Source: a virus. From it: DNA of 26,522 nt. Location of the stretch: positions 1 to 26,522 of the IMG/VR virus record IMGVR_UViG_3300046009_000284. One strand, given 5' to 3'. How positions within the stretch are numbered: position 1 is the stretch's first letter; every line of letters begins with the position of its first letter. Below the pieces are notes generated by a model, which was not told the origin of the DNA, made no database searches, and was given only the letters and a program-made list of their open reading frames with translations. A program made the translations under genes and the position numbers. Positions 6,001 through 12,476 of this stretch are shown here, in pieces.

Positions 6001-8625
6001 GAGCATTTGGATAGCTTTACCAAGAGTCGTGTCCTGCGGTATGCGATCCTCAATAGCTTCAGCCAGCACCTCTTCAACAGCGGTAGCTTTGTCTAGACCT
6101 TCCTTGATCTTCTTATCAGCTAACTTCTTAACCTCTGAATTGGTTTCATAGAAGTTTTCCATGACTGAGTTGTATCTATTGCCAAGAATAGACCGTAGAC
6201 CAAAGTGACCAAGAGCTTCGTGAGTCAGAGTAACAAATGCATCTCTATACCCAGCGATATTGTCAGAAATGATATAGACCGTATTAGTTGGTGGATGATA
6301 TGCACCGCGGGGGTTCACACCATCTTCCTCAATTTGCTGCTGTAAATCGGCCGGCAACTCACTGATAGATTGAACAACCTCTGTGTTAGGTGCGTTAACC
6401 CAGCCCTCTTTAACCTTATTAATCAGCGCTTGAACCGCAGCTTTAGGATTGCCTTTGGTTCCGGGCTTAGTTTGTGCGTACAAAAAGTTATTACGATTGC
6501 CAAACTTTGCATTCTTAGCCAAAACAAATCGGCCGATCTGGTACACCTCATCAGCAGCAACGACTGGGCGTAGAGTCTTACGATCGTAGAAGAACGAATG
6601 ACGATTGGGATCTAGGCTGACCTGAGTCCACTCAGGATCCTCCATTAACTGTTGTACCCGGGAATAAATTTCTTCTGGAGGGGTATTGACCCATTTACCC
6701 TCAATGGTTTGCTGCGGCTTCTTTTGCCCAGCTCGACCCTCTTCAGACTTTGCTACATCAAATGCTGCCTCTTCGCTACGGATAGCCATTTTGGCATCGG
6801 TAATATGGCCAGCACTCTTGTAGCTTATGTTATCACCAGTGCTTTTCTTTTCAGGGTCTGCACCCTTGTGAACAGATACAACGCTACCCCGAAGACCAAC
6901 CTTTTTAGACTCTTTCAGGGCCGGAATATCCATGCGCAAACCAACCCGAGTGCCATCCTCTATCGGTGCATCGATCTTGGCCTGGTCTTTTTGAACCTTT
7001 GGAAGAGTTAAAACCTTTTGAAGTTCCTCGGAAGACAAGGGACTCTCAATAGCATCTGACTTTAAAGCTGGAACCGGTGTGTAATAATTTACATATCTGT
7101 CGTATTCAGCTTTAGCTGTAGCTTTTTCTTCCTCTGTTTTAGCAGCGGCTAGTTTTTCTTCAAGTTGACGGGCAGCAAGAACTACTTGCTCGTTACGCCC
7201 TTCTTTGAGTTTGAACCCTTCAGGAGCGGTTAATTTTGGAGGAGCCTCAGTCTCAGGCTCAGCAGCCTTAGTTATTTCAGGAGCTGTCTCAGCTTCCACC
7301 GGAGGGACTACTTTTGCAGGCTCTTCAACCTTAGCCTCTTCCTCAACCTCTTCGGTCACAGGCGTGGCCATCTTGGCATTCTTGCGGGCAAAGGCTGCGT
7401 TGACCGCCTCAGGCACAGACATGCCGCGGTTCAAGAAAGGATCTAAATCAAAGTCCGTGCCATCGCTACTCTTGGCCATGATAGTCCCATCGGGATTCTC
7501 AGTGACATCTACAGTGATAGGTTGGCCGCGGCGATTAACCGTGGAGTATTTGGTAATGGTTGGTTCAGCCGGTTTCTGTTCGGCCGCAATCTCCTCGGGC
7601 GTCTTCTTCTCAGCCGCTACCCGTGGCCCAGTGATTGCGCCAACTCCAGCACCAAGACCAGCACCAGCTAATCCTTCCAAAGTACCAGCAGCTACAGCTC
7701 CGCGAATGGCATCTACATCTAGACCCTCACGCTGCTGGGCAATGTTCGATGCAACTTGCTCTTGGAAGGCTTGTAGAAATTCTGGGCCAGCCTCAGTAGC
7801 GCCGGTAGTAACAGCCCGTCTGGCGACAGATTTTGAGGCTTCTTTAGCAGCTGCCTCAGCAGCTTTCTCAGTTGCCTCTTTGGCCAATATACGTTTGGTT
7901 AAAGCACCTATTGCAGCAGGTTCGACACCAACTACCGCAGTCAATCCACCCAGTGCTGATCCTAGTAGGATCTGGTCTAGATTTTTGCCGCCGTAGGATT
8001 GAGCTAGCTGCGCCCTTGCTTCCGCCTGATCTTCAGATACGCCGGCATCTTTAAGAGCTTGCTTGGTCTCTTCATAGATTGTTCCCTTGACCACGCCGGT
8101 ACCCATACCAACACCGGTCAATCCAGCGGTAACCTTTGGAGCTACTTTAAGAATTGTTCCTGCTAGGCCACCAGCAATGGTTGGAATAGCTGTGCCTGCT
8201 GCTTGAGAAAGCATATCGACCGGGGCTGTGGCAAAGGCTTTGACACCAGCTATCACCTGATCTAAGACGCCCTTGTCCTCAGCTTCTTTCATAATCCGCG
8301 CGATCTCTTTCTGATCGTTGCGGGCCTGGGCTGACATCAAATCATTGAGATATCCTTCGGTTCCCTTGAGTGCCTGGCTAACGGGGTTATCTGCACCAAA
8401 GATGTCGGACAACATCCGAATGCCGGATGTAACGCCTTTGGCTACACCTAGCGGAACGTCTGCTATCTGACGTAGAACACCGCTTTCCGGTTCTTTCGGA
8501 GCAGCCGCGGGGGATGCTAGCGGCGTTGGTGATCCACCGTATTTGCGAGCCAAATCCTCAAGAGGATCGGCAGCTAATGGCGCAGGACTACCGCCATACT
8601 TCCTTGCCAGGGCTTCGTAATCCAT
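3088..8625 (-). CDS. Giant internal virion / DNA-ejection polyvalent protein with zincin motif, 1845 aa
   Basis: The size, the last position in the putative ejection block and the domain content suggest a T7 gp16-like protein ejected with the DNA. In order: a tandem LARKYGGSP repeat (6-14 and 25-33); Ala/Gly-rich helices with membrane-like segments (about 120-335); a Glu/Pro/Ala linker (420-470); a mixed region 520-760; a metallopeptidase-like motif THEALGHFGL (801-810; HExxH at 802-806) with a possible third ligand in EEVLAEAIED (851-860); and a long helical C-terminal half with IDYVPFYRE (1207-1215) and NFRNRG...VVPFFNAYLAA (1476-1502). The last pattern resembles large polyvalent protein domain LPD38. 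The peptidase could act on host proteins or on virion proteins; neither is shown. No transglycosylase motif was recognised. The ATG overlaps the previous stop (TAATG). The 3' end overlaps rusA, which is convergent. Confidence 0.8.
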   Translation of the reverse strand: MDYEALARKYGGSPAPLAADPLEDLARKYGGSPTPLASPAAAPKEPESGVLRQIADVPLGVAKGVTSGIRMLSDIFGADNPVSQALKGTEGYLNDLMSAQARNDQKEIARIMKEAEDKGVLDQVIAGVKAFATAPVDMLSQAAGTAIPTIAGGLAGTILKVAPKVTAGLTGVGMGTGVVKGTIYEETKQALKDAGVSEDQAEARAQLAQSYGGKNLDQILLGSALGGLTAVVGVEPAAIGALTKRILAKEATEKAAEAAAKEASKSVARRAVTTGATEAGPEFLQAFQEQVASNIAQQREGLDVDAIRGAVAAGTLEGLAGAGLGAGVGAITGPRVAAEKKTPEEIAAEQKPAEPTITKYSTVNRRGQPITVDVTENPDGTIMAKSSDGTDFDLDPFLNRGMSVPEAVNAAFARKNAKMATPVTEEVEEEAKVEEPAKVVPPVEAETAPEITKAAEPETEAPPKLTAPEGFKLKEGRNEQVVLAARQLEEKLAAAKTEEEKATAKAEYDRYVNYYTPVPALKSDAIESPLSSEELQKVLTLPKVQKDQAKIDAPIEDGTRVGLRMDIPALKESKKVGLRGSVVSVHKGADPEKKSTGDNISYKSAGHITDAKMAIRSEEAAFDVAKSEEGRAGQKKPQQTIEGKWVNTPPEEIYSRVQQLMEDPEWTQVSLDPNRHSFFYDRKTLRPVVAADEVYQIGRFVLAKNAKFGNRNNFLYAQTKPGTKGNPKAAVQALINKVKEGWVNAPNTEVVQSISELPADLQQQIEEDGVNPRGAYHPPTNTVYIISDNIAGYRDAFVTLTHEALGHFGLRSILGNRYNSVMENFYETNSEVKKLADKKIKEGLDKATAVEEVLAEAIEDRIPQDTTLGKAIQMLKNIIRQFAKMLGVKTLNDAEVQSLLDSARDYVIEGRSKAAAPSAEGRAVFAKAKKPAAKRSSAGQAAMDTVESLGRQQKVEPTLVEKANELFKKASENPSLTKEATKKAIITFLDKIETKAFATDAALNNAIRRMIDDTTMSQEDKIGLLLSISSNQAVHADALASLFIQYGSINYDPKLYKYEAVNDPNNFIELSKSLDEIAKNHGLTKEEAERVGHTFFEARRLNGVMEYNERIDAEVFDARDKLQKAIDDGDANAEKIAEQELRKATKKYKYVHMDRDQIDAGLELAKTIPELEKVADIWGGIRQNAIRVLVDSGLWSEDEAEVMLSNIDYVPFYREDQIEKNLGPKEILRGLQVQAKEKKFKGSDLPVADIFDNMVRWTQYAVKRSVMNKLAQAKVNAAVEFGLATPVTEAKKGPNAVRVWENGEPRFYDMADPLFMESFAGLESVALPIWKVFASMSNFLRQSVVLYPLFSVSQVPQDAFAAMFSSGLKTRFALSIPARAVKEFIQTLTKSSKVHEELKRFGAVGIRDFSAAVARNDAEVAAGLKKTPGIWNKVKGMLEHISMASDNAVRQAVYSASIAQGLSPAEAIEKAFAIINFRNRGSSPTIRMLGQVVPFFNAYLAAQHVAIKTISGVGISPSAREDALKTLAATTGTVMALSLIYAMAMDDDEDYIDKPSVMRDRLFIIPGTGMTIPIRTDIFSMPKILTEHMYMLMTDQGMADGRKFRDSMKAALGNILLGPTPVPQAIKPAVEVAVNYNFFQGRPLIGTFQKGLELERQFNDSTSELAKLFGQTGLISPIAADHLFRGMLGSLGGLIVYATNPILHNAVGVPRPELSFTEAIAALPGTSGFISRPFETGLKNDFYVLRDEVAKAANTFNDIKRRSPADIEEFLANEDKATRVGMQKAVNNITEALSNIRRRISVITNLPASEMSASEKRTEINQLREMERDMLRNIDIKELRRMANL

Positions 8626-10310
8626 TACCTGATTCCGGCTTCACGTTTAAATTGATCTGCTGCCTGTTGATTGGGGAAATACATTGACCTGCCATTTGGT
8701 AACTTCACCTCTACGTTGCCTCCGGCCGCTTGGGTATCCGCCGCAGGTAATGAACCAACGCCATATCCACGCAGTATGCGATTACGTGCCGCCTCTACTT
8801 GCTCTTCAATGTAGTTTGGATTGGCCTTAATTTTTTCGTTCAATCCCTTATCCATCATACCTTCGGCCCGCTTACGAAGATCACTACGAACCCGTTCTGC
8901 CTCAAGATTCGCCGCGGTCATTGCACGATTGAAGTTATTTATGTCTCGACTTTCAACAAGTTTTGCTGATTCGATGTCACCTGAACGACGACGATACTCT
9001 TCTAAGCTACCAAGCTCACCCTGTTTAAGTTTGATATCAGAACGAATCTTGGCAAGATCTTGACGCAATTTTTTCTCCTGAGCTTCGAAAGCTTCAGCAG
9101 CAGTCATATCACCACGACGGATAGCATCACGCTTGGCAGCAACAGTAAACTTCAGATCCTCCATCTCCATGTCCTGCTTATCACGGAGAGCGCGTTGCTC
9201 CTCACGATACTTAGACGAAGCAGCTACACCGGACGCACCTTGCGTACCAAAGGTACCGCCACGAGGACCGGCTGCAACGCCCTGGAGAAACCTAGTAAGT
9301 TCCGTCATAGGTTGATCAGCTCTCTCCGCTTCACGACGACGTTGAATATCACCAAGTCTTTTTTCGCGTTCATCAAGGTATGCTTCACTAATTCCCATAG
9401 CTTTCTGACGGCGTCGCTGTTCATTAATGATTTCATCAAAACTGCGAGCTGGCGTATCGGGAAACATTTCATCCGCGCTCATACCAAGCGCACTGACTAC
9501 TGCTTGTGAAAGCGCTCTGGGAGTTGTGGGAAGTGACCCAATACCAGTTCTTGAAGCGACACCCGGTGCAGCTGCGGCAGAAGGAGCTGCCGATGGCGGT
9601 GGTTCCGTTGGCGATACTTGACGAGGAGCAGGAGTAGGCTGTGCTTTAACCCGATCAGGAATTTTACCGGATCGGTTGTACTCTTGAAGTTCAGAAAGAG
9701 TCATAAGTTCTTTTTCTTCAGGAGTTGCTTCACGCTCTTTGGTATCTCTGGGACTTGTTTCTTGCACAAAAGAATCAAACGTACCATTGAATGCTACGAT
9801 TCCGCCGCCTGCGTAGTCGCTGCGTTTAAACATGTTTTGTATTGGAATACCGGCGACTCCTGGACGACGCTTTTGCATCATCTTCATCATCATCAACTTC
9901 TTCATCATCTCAGGATTAACCTGACCGCCAGCCTGGTAGTCCCGGGGAACCACGATGTCATCAATGAATCCACCACCCGCTAACTGAGCTGGCTCAGAGG
10001 TTGTCGTATTCGGTGCGGCCATAGGCATATTTGCCTGAATGCCTTGTTGCTGTTGAGCGGCTTGCCGCTGACGGCTGCCCTGAAGCGCCATGAGTCCAGT
10101 GGCCTGCTCGATCTGCTGCTTAACCGTGGGCGCACCTTCCATCTCTTGAGCTTGATCGGCAGCGGCTGACTCTTGCATCTTCTTGCGGCGGTTCAGTTCG
10201 CCCAAGGCAAGGAACGGGGGAACCTGTGGGTTTGACCCGTTGGCGTACTGCATCAGTGCCTGCATCGGAACGTCTTTAAGACGTTCTTGAAGTTGAACAA
10301 GATTCATCAT
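8625..10310 (-). CDS. Putative internal virion protein with GGG motifs and coiled coil, 561 aa
   Basis: Not assignable to a named family with certainty. Visible parts: a Gln/Ala/Met-rich N-terminus (1-100); glycine motifs AGGGFIDDIV (111-120), AGGQV (127-131) and YAGGGIVAFNG (166-176); between them a Met/Lys run (135-148) with eight methionines in fourteen residues; a Pro/Ala/Ser linker (221-262); a charged coiled-coil region (about 291-335 and 365-490); and a short C-terminal part with LPNGRSMYFPNQQAADQFK (537-555). The YAGGGIVAF-type motif is one I associate with virion proteins of aquatic phages. Its place between the 293- and 1845-aa genes suggests a second internal or ejection protein. 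The start ATGATG overlaps the preceding stop as ATGA, and GGAAG upstream serves as ribosome site. Confidence 0.68.
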   Translation of the reverse strand: MMNLVQLQERLKDVPMQALMQYANGSNPQVPPFLALGELNRRKKMQESAAADQAQEMEGAPTVKQQIEQATGLMALQGSRQRQAAQQQQGIQANMPMAAPNTTTSEPAQLAGGGFIDDIVVPRDYQAGGQVNPEMMKKLMMMKMMQKRRPGVAGIPIQNMFKRSDYAGGGIVAFNGTFDSFVQETSPRDTKEREATPEEKELMTLSELQEYNRSGKIPDRVKAQPTPAPRQVSPTEPPPSAAPSAAAAPGVASRTGIGSLPTTPRALSQAVVSALGMSADEMFPDTPARSFDEIINEQRRRQKAMGISEAYLDEREKRLGDIQRRREAERADQPMTELTRFLQGVAAGPRGGTFGTQGASGVAASSKYREEQRALRDKQDMEMEDLKFTVAAKRDAIRRGDMTAAEAFEAQEKKLRQDLAKIRSDIKLKQGELGSLEEYRRRSGDIESAKLVESRDINNFNRAMTAANLEAERVRSDLRKRAEGMMDKGLNEKIKANPNYIEEQVEAARNRILRGYGVGSLPAADTQAAGGNVEVKLPNGRSMYFPNQQAADQFKREAGIR

Positions 10311-11188
10311 GACTGTCTTCCGATCTGTCCAAGAATTTTGAGAAGTTCTAAAGTGGTTCCAGCACCGCCTGCGGCAGACTGGAATGCGCTTGGTGCAGGC
10401 TGGTAGAAGCTAGCTGCGGCAATTGGCAGACCAGCAAGCATATTTCTTTGGAACTCAAGCTGTTCTCTTGGGTACTGAATCTCGCGCAGATATTGGTTGT
10501 AGTCTGCGGTCAGTCCAGCCTGCTCGATGTCACGCTGAGCTGCACCAGCGGAAAGCTGTTGTTGGAGACCTCTTAGTCCATACTCGCCCTCTTGAGACCC
10601 AGCTTGAGTCAGTGCTTGGGTTGCGGCAGTTTGAGCGGCAAGCCCACGAAGCCCTGCGTCAATGTCAGCTTGGCGTTGTTTCTGTGCGGCTTCAAACGCT
10701 CCGGCGTATCCCTTGCCAGTAACGTCGCTTAATAAGGTTTGAAGGTTGCGCTGTGCTTCTGCCTCCATGATCGCCTGACGGGAACCGCCATAAGCCCCTG
10801 CTTGAGCCATACGGCCTTGCATCTGGTTACGAGCAATCTCAGCCTGACGGTTTGCCTCGCGGCGCTGTGGTTCTAAAACAGCCTCAAGGTACGGATTCAT
10901 GTAGGACTGAACCGTTCCAACCGTAGGCATGTATTGTTGGCTAGTGCCAAATGTCTGCTGGGCCTGCTGTCCTGCCGTGGTCAGAGCCGTGGGTACAGTC
11001 AGTCCGCCTATTCCCTGGAAGGCTTGCGTCTGTAGCGCAGATGGGCCGCTGGTTAATTGACCGGTGTAAGGTTGATAAGGAAGCTCAGAAAATGCCTGAG
11101 CCTTACCGAGCATGTCGGTTACATACGGGCCAGCCCACGTTGATAGTGAGCCTTCTTGACCGCCTGTGGTTTCCATTCCTGTTGCCAT
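10307..11188 (-). CDS. Putative internal virion protein, helical, 293 aa
   Basis: An Ala/Gln/Gly-rich protein without Cys or signal peptide. Residues 1-45 hold LSTWAGPYVTDMLGKAQ and LPYQPYTG; residues 93-145 hold YMNPYLEAVLEPQRREANRQ and a Gln/Arg/Ala helix with RMAQAGAYGGSRQAIMEAE; residues 145-245 are a long amphipathic helix region. The 'MNPYLEAVLEPQ...GAYGGSR' pattern recurs in marine and freshwater phage structural proteins whose role is undefined. Position and helical composition fit a small internal/ejection protein like those ahead of gp15/gp16-type genes in podoviruses. Start ATG at 11188 with AAGGAA about 5 nt upstream; 9-bp gap after the 423-aa gene. Functional call is by context only. 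Confidence 0.65.
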   Translation of the reverse strand: MATGMETTGGQEGSLSTWAGPYVTDMLGKAQAFSELPYQPYTGQLTSGPSALQTQAFQGIGGLTVPTALTTAGQQAQQTFGTSQQYMPTVGTVQSYMNPYLEAVLEPQRREANRQAEIARNQMQGRMAQAGAYGGSRQAIMEAEAQRNLQTLLSDVTGKGYAGAFEAAQKQRQADIDAGLRGLAAQTAATQALTQAGSQEGEYGLRGLQQQLSAGAAQRDIEQAGLTADYNQYLREIQYPREQLEFQRNMLAGLPIAAASFYQPAPSAFQSAAGGAGTTLELLKILGQIGRQS

Positions 11189-11197
11189 GTCAGTTCC

Positions 11198-12469
11198 TTA
11201 CGCCGGGGTGTATTTCCGGGGGTTAATCTGCTTACCTTGTTTAGTTGTTCCAGTCCGAGCATTACGAATCTTGTCCATCATGTCATATAGCACATCCGCC
11301 CCAGCATCGGAGTTGCCGTTGCCAAGGTGCGATACCACATCTGCTGGAATTACAAACTCGCCATGACTGAGCCGAGCGGGTTGCTTGCCATCAATGTCGG
11401 TCTTGATCTTGTCGGCCATACCGTCTGTGCCGCCACGAAGATACCGAGCTGGGCGTCCACCAGCGGCCATTGACATCAAGCCGCCTTGAGCTGCACGTTG
11501 ATAGGTTACCCCTCCGGTTAAAGATGGGATGCCTGCGCCACCAGGACGACGGCCTCCAGCTGTTGGGGATGTCGGAGTGCCACGAGTTGCGGTGTATTTG
11601 GGGATACCACCGGTGTATCCAACCGGCCCTTTAGGTGCCGAGCCTTTGCCAAGCAGTCCAAGCAGACCACCAAGAAGGGCCATTAGGAGGGCATTGTCTT
11701 TGGATGTCAAAGTTTTTAACAACTCTGACTGCTCTTTAACGGTATCGGTTTTTTTAGTATCTGTCTTGGTATCAGTTTTTGTTGTCGTTGTTGTACCAGT
11801 ACCACCTGATCGACTGCCTCCTACTTCATCGGCAGCCTCCCCAAATCCTTCTATGCCAGGAATATAAGTTCCAGAACGCGAACCGCCAACTTCATCTGCG
11901 GCTTCCCCAAAACCTTCAATTCCAGGAATGTAGGTTCCGGAACGCGAACCACCAACTTCGTCTGCGGCTTCACCAAATCCCTCTATTCCAGGACTTATGT
12001 CTTTTAAAACGTCACCAAACGTCTCACTATAATCAACACCGCCACTTAAACTTCCGCCAACTTCGTCTGCTGCTTCACCAAATCCCGATATTCCAGGAGT
12101 AATATCTCGGAGAACATCACCAAAAGTTTCACCATAATCAATACCTTCGCCATATCCAAAATCAAACTGTGGTGTGTCGCCAGCAACAAATGGAGTTTCT
12201 TCGAATGTGTATGTAGTCTCTGGAATAAGATCTGAAATTCCTCCTGGAATTCCATACCCATAGTCTAGATTTGATAAATAGTCATAATTTAAATTACCAA
12301 GATCAACTATCCCGCTTAAGTCGCCAAAACTAATAGCGTCACTAAGATCAGTTATATTTCCAAGATTGTTAAACAAATTACTTACTGATATATCTGGTAT
12401 GTCAACAGGCATTCCTGCGTCCACAAAGGAGCTACCGGTCCACCAATCTTCAATATCTAAATCATCCAT
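11198..12469 (-). CDS. Repeat-containing virion protein with conserved GEFVIPADVV C-terminal domain, 423 aa
   Basis: The modular layout is: an acidic Asp/Gly/Leu-rich N-terminus (1-110); nested repeats (111-222) built on PGIEGFGEAADEVGGS; a Thr/Lys/Asp linker (223-245); a hydrophobic Leu/Gly stretch NALLMALLGGLLGLLG (259-274) that could insert in a membrane; Gly-Gly motifs around QGGLMSMAAGG (328-338); and a C-terminal domain with LSHGEFVIPADVVSHLGNG (367-385) and a helix GADVLYDMMDKIR (390-402). The C-terminal pattern is common at the ends of phage tail or internal virion proteins. The gene lies in the putative ejection block. The start ATG at 12469 has only a weak GAG ribosome site 7 bp after the preceding stop, suggesting coupling. 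The function of the repeats is unknown. Confidence 0.68.
   Translation of the reverse strand: MDDLDIEDWWTGSSFVDAGMPVDIPDISVSNLFNNLGNITDLSDAISFGDLSGIVDLGNLNYDYLSNLDYGYGIPGGISDLIPETTYTFEETPFVAGDTPQFDFGYGEGIDYGETFGDVLRDITPGISGFGEAADEVGGSLSGGVDYSETFGDVLKDISPGIEGFGEAADEVGGSRSGTYIPGIEGFGEAADEVGGSRSGTYIPGIEGFGEAADEVGGSRSGGTGTTTTTKTDTKTDTKKTDTVKEQSELLKTLTSKDNALLMALLGGLLGLLGKGSAPKGPVGYTGGIPKYTATRGTPTSPTAGGRRPGGAGIPSLTGGVTYQRAAQGGLMSMAAGGRPARYLRGGTDGMADKIKTDIDGKQPARLSHGEFVIPADVVSHLGNGNSDAGADVLYDMMDKIRNARTGTTKQGKQINPRKYTPA
11804..12139 (-). repeat. Nested in-frame tandem repeats in the 423-aa virion protein
   Basis: Two longer units begin DY(G/S)ETFGDVL(R/K)DI (residues 111-144 and 146-178) and each ends with PGI(S/E)GFGEAADEVGGS. 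They are followed by two 22-residue units (179-200 and 201-222) that start TYIPGIEGFG. The two 22-residue units are identical in protein but differ at several synonymous DNA positions, so the peptide is kept while the DNA drifts. The core therefore appears four times. Confidence 0.9.
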
Positions 12470-12476
12470 GTCTATC

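Noticed and set aside
7205-7996. 263-codon open frame on the plus strand within the 1845-aa gene
   Set aside because: Its Ala/Ser/Thr/Pro-rich product is what the opposite strand of an Ala/Glu/Lys-rich coding region gives; no ribosome site or recognisable domain, and the minus-strand gene is well supported.
9060-9983. Plus-strand frames of 149 and 121 codons inside the 561-aa gene
   Set aside because: Shadows of a Gln/Arg/Ala-rich coiled-coil gene; products lack plausible domains and no promoter or ribosome site was seen.
11804-12139. CRISPR-like array
   Set aside because: The repeats are in frame and code for a conserved peptide; there are no unique spacers of constant length.
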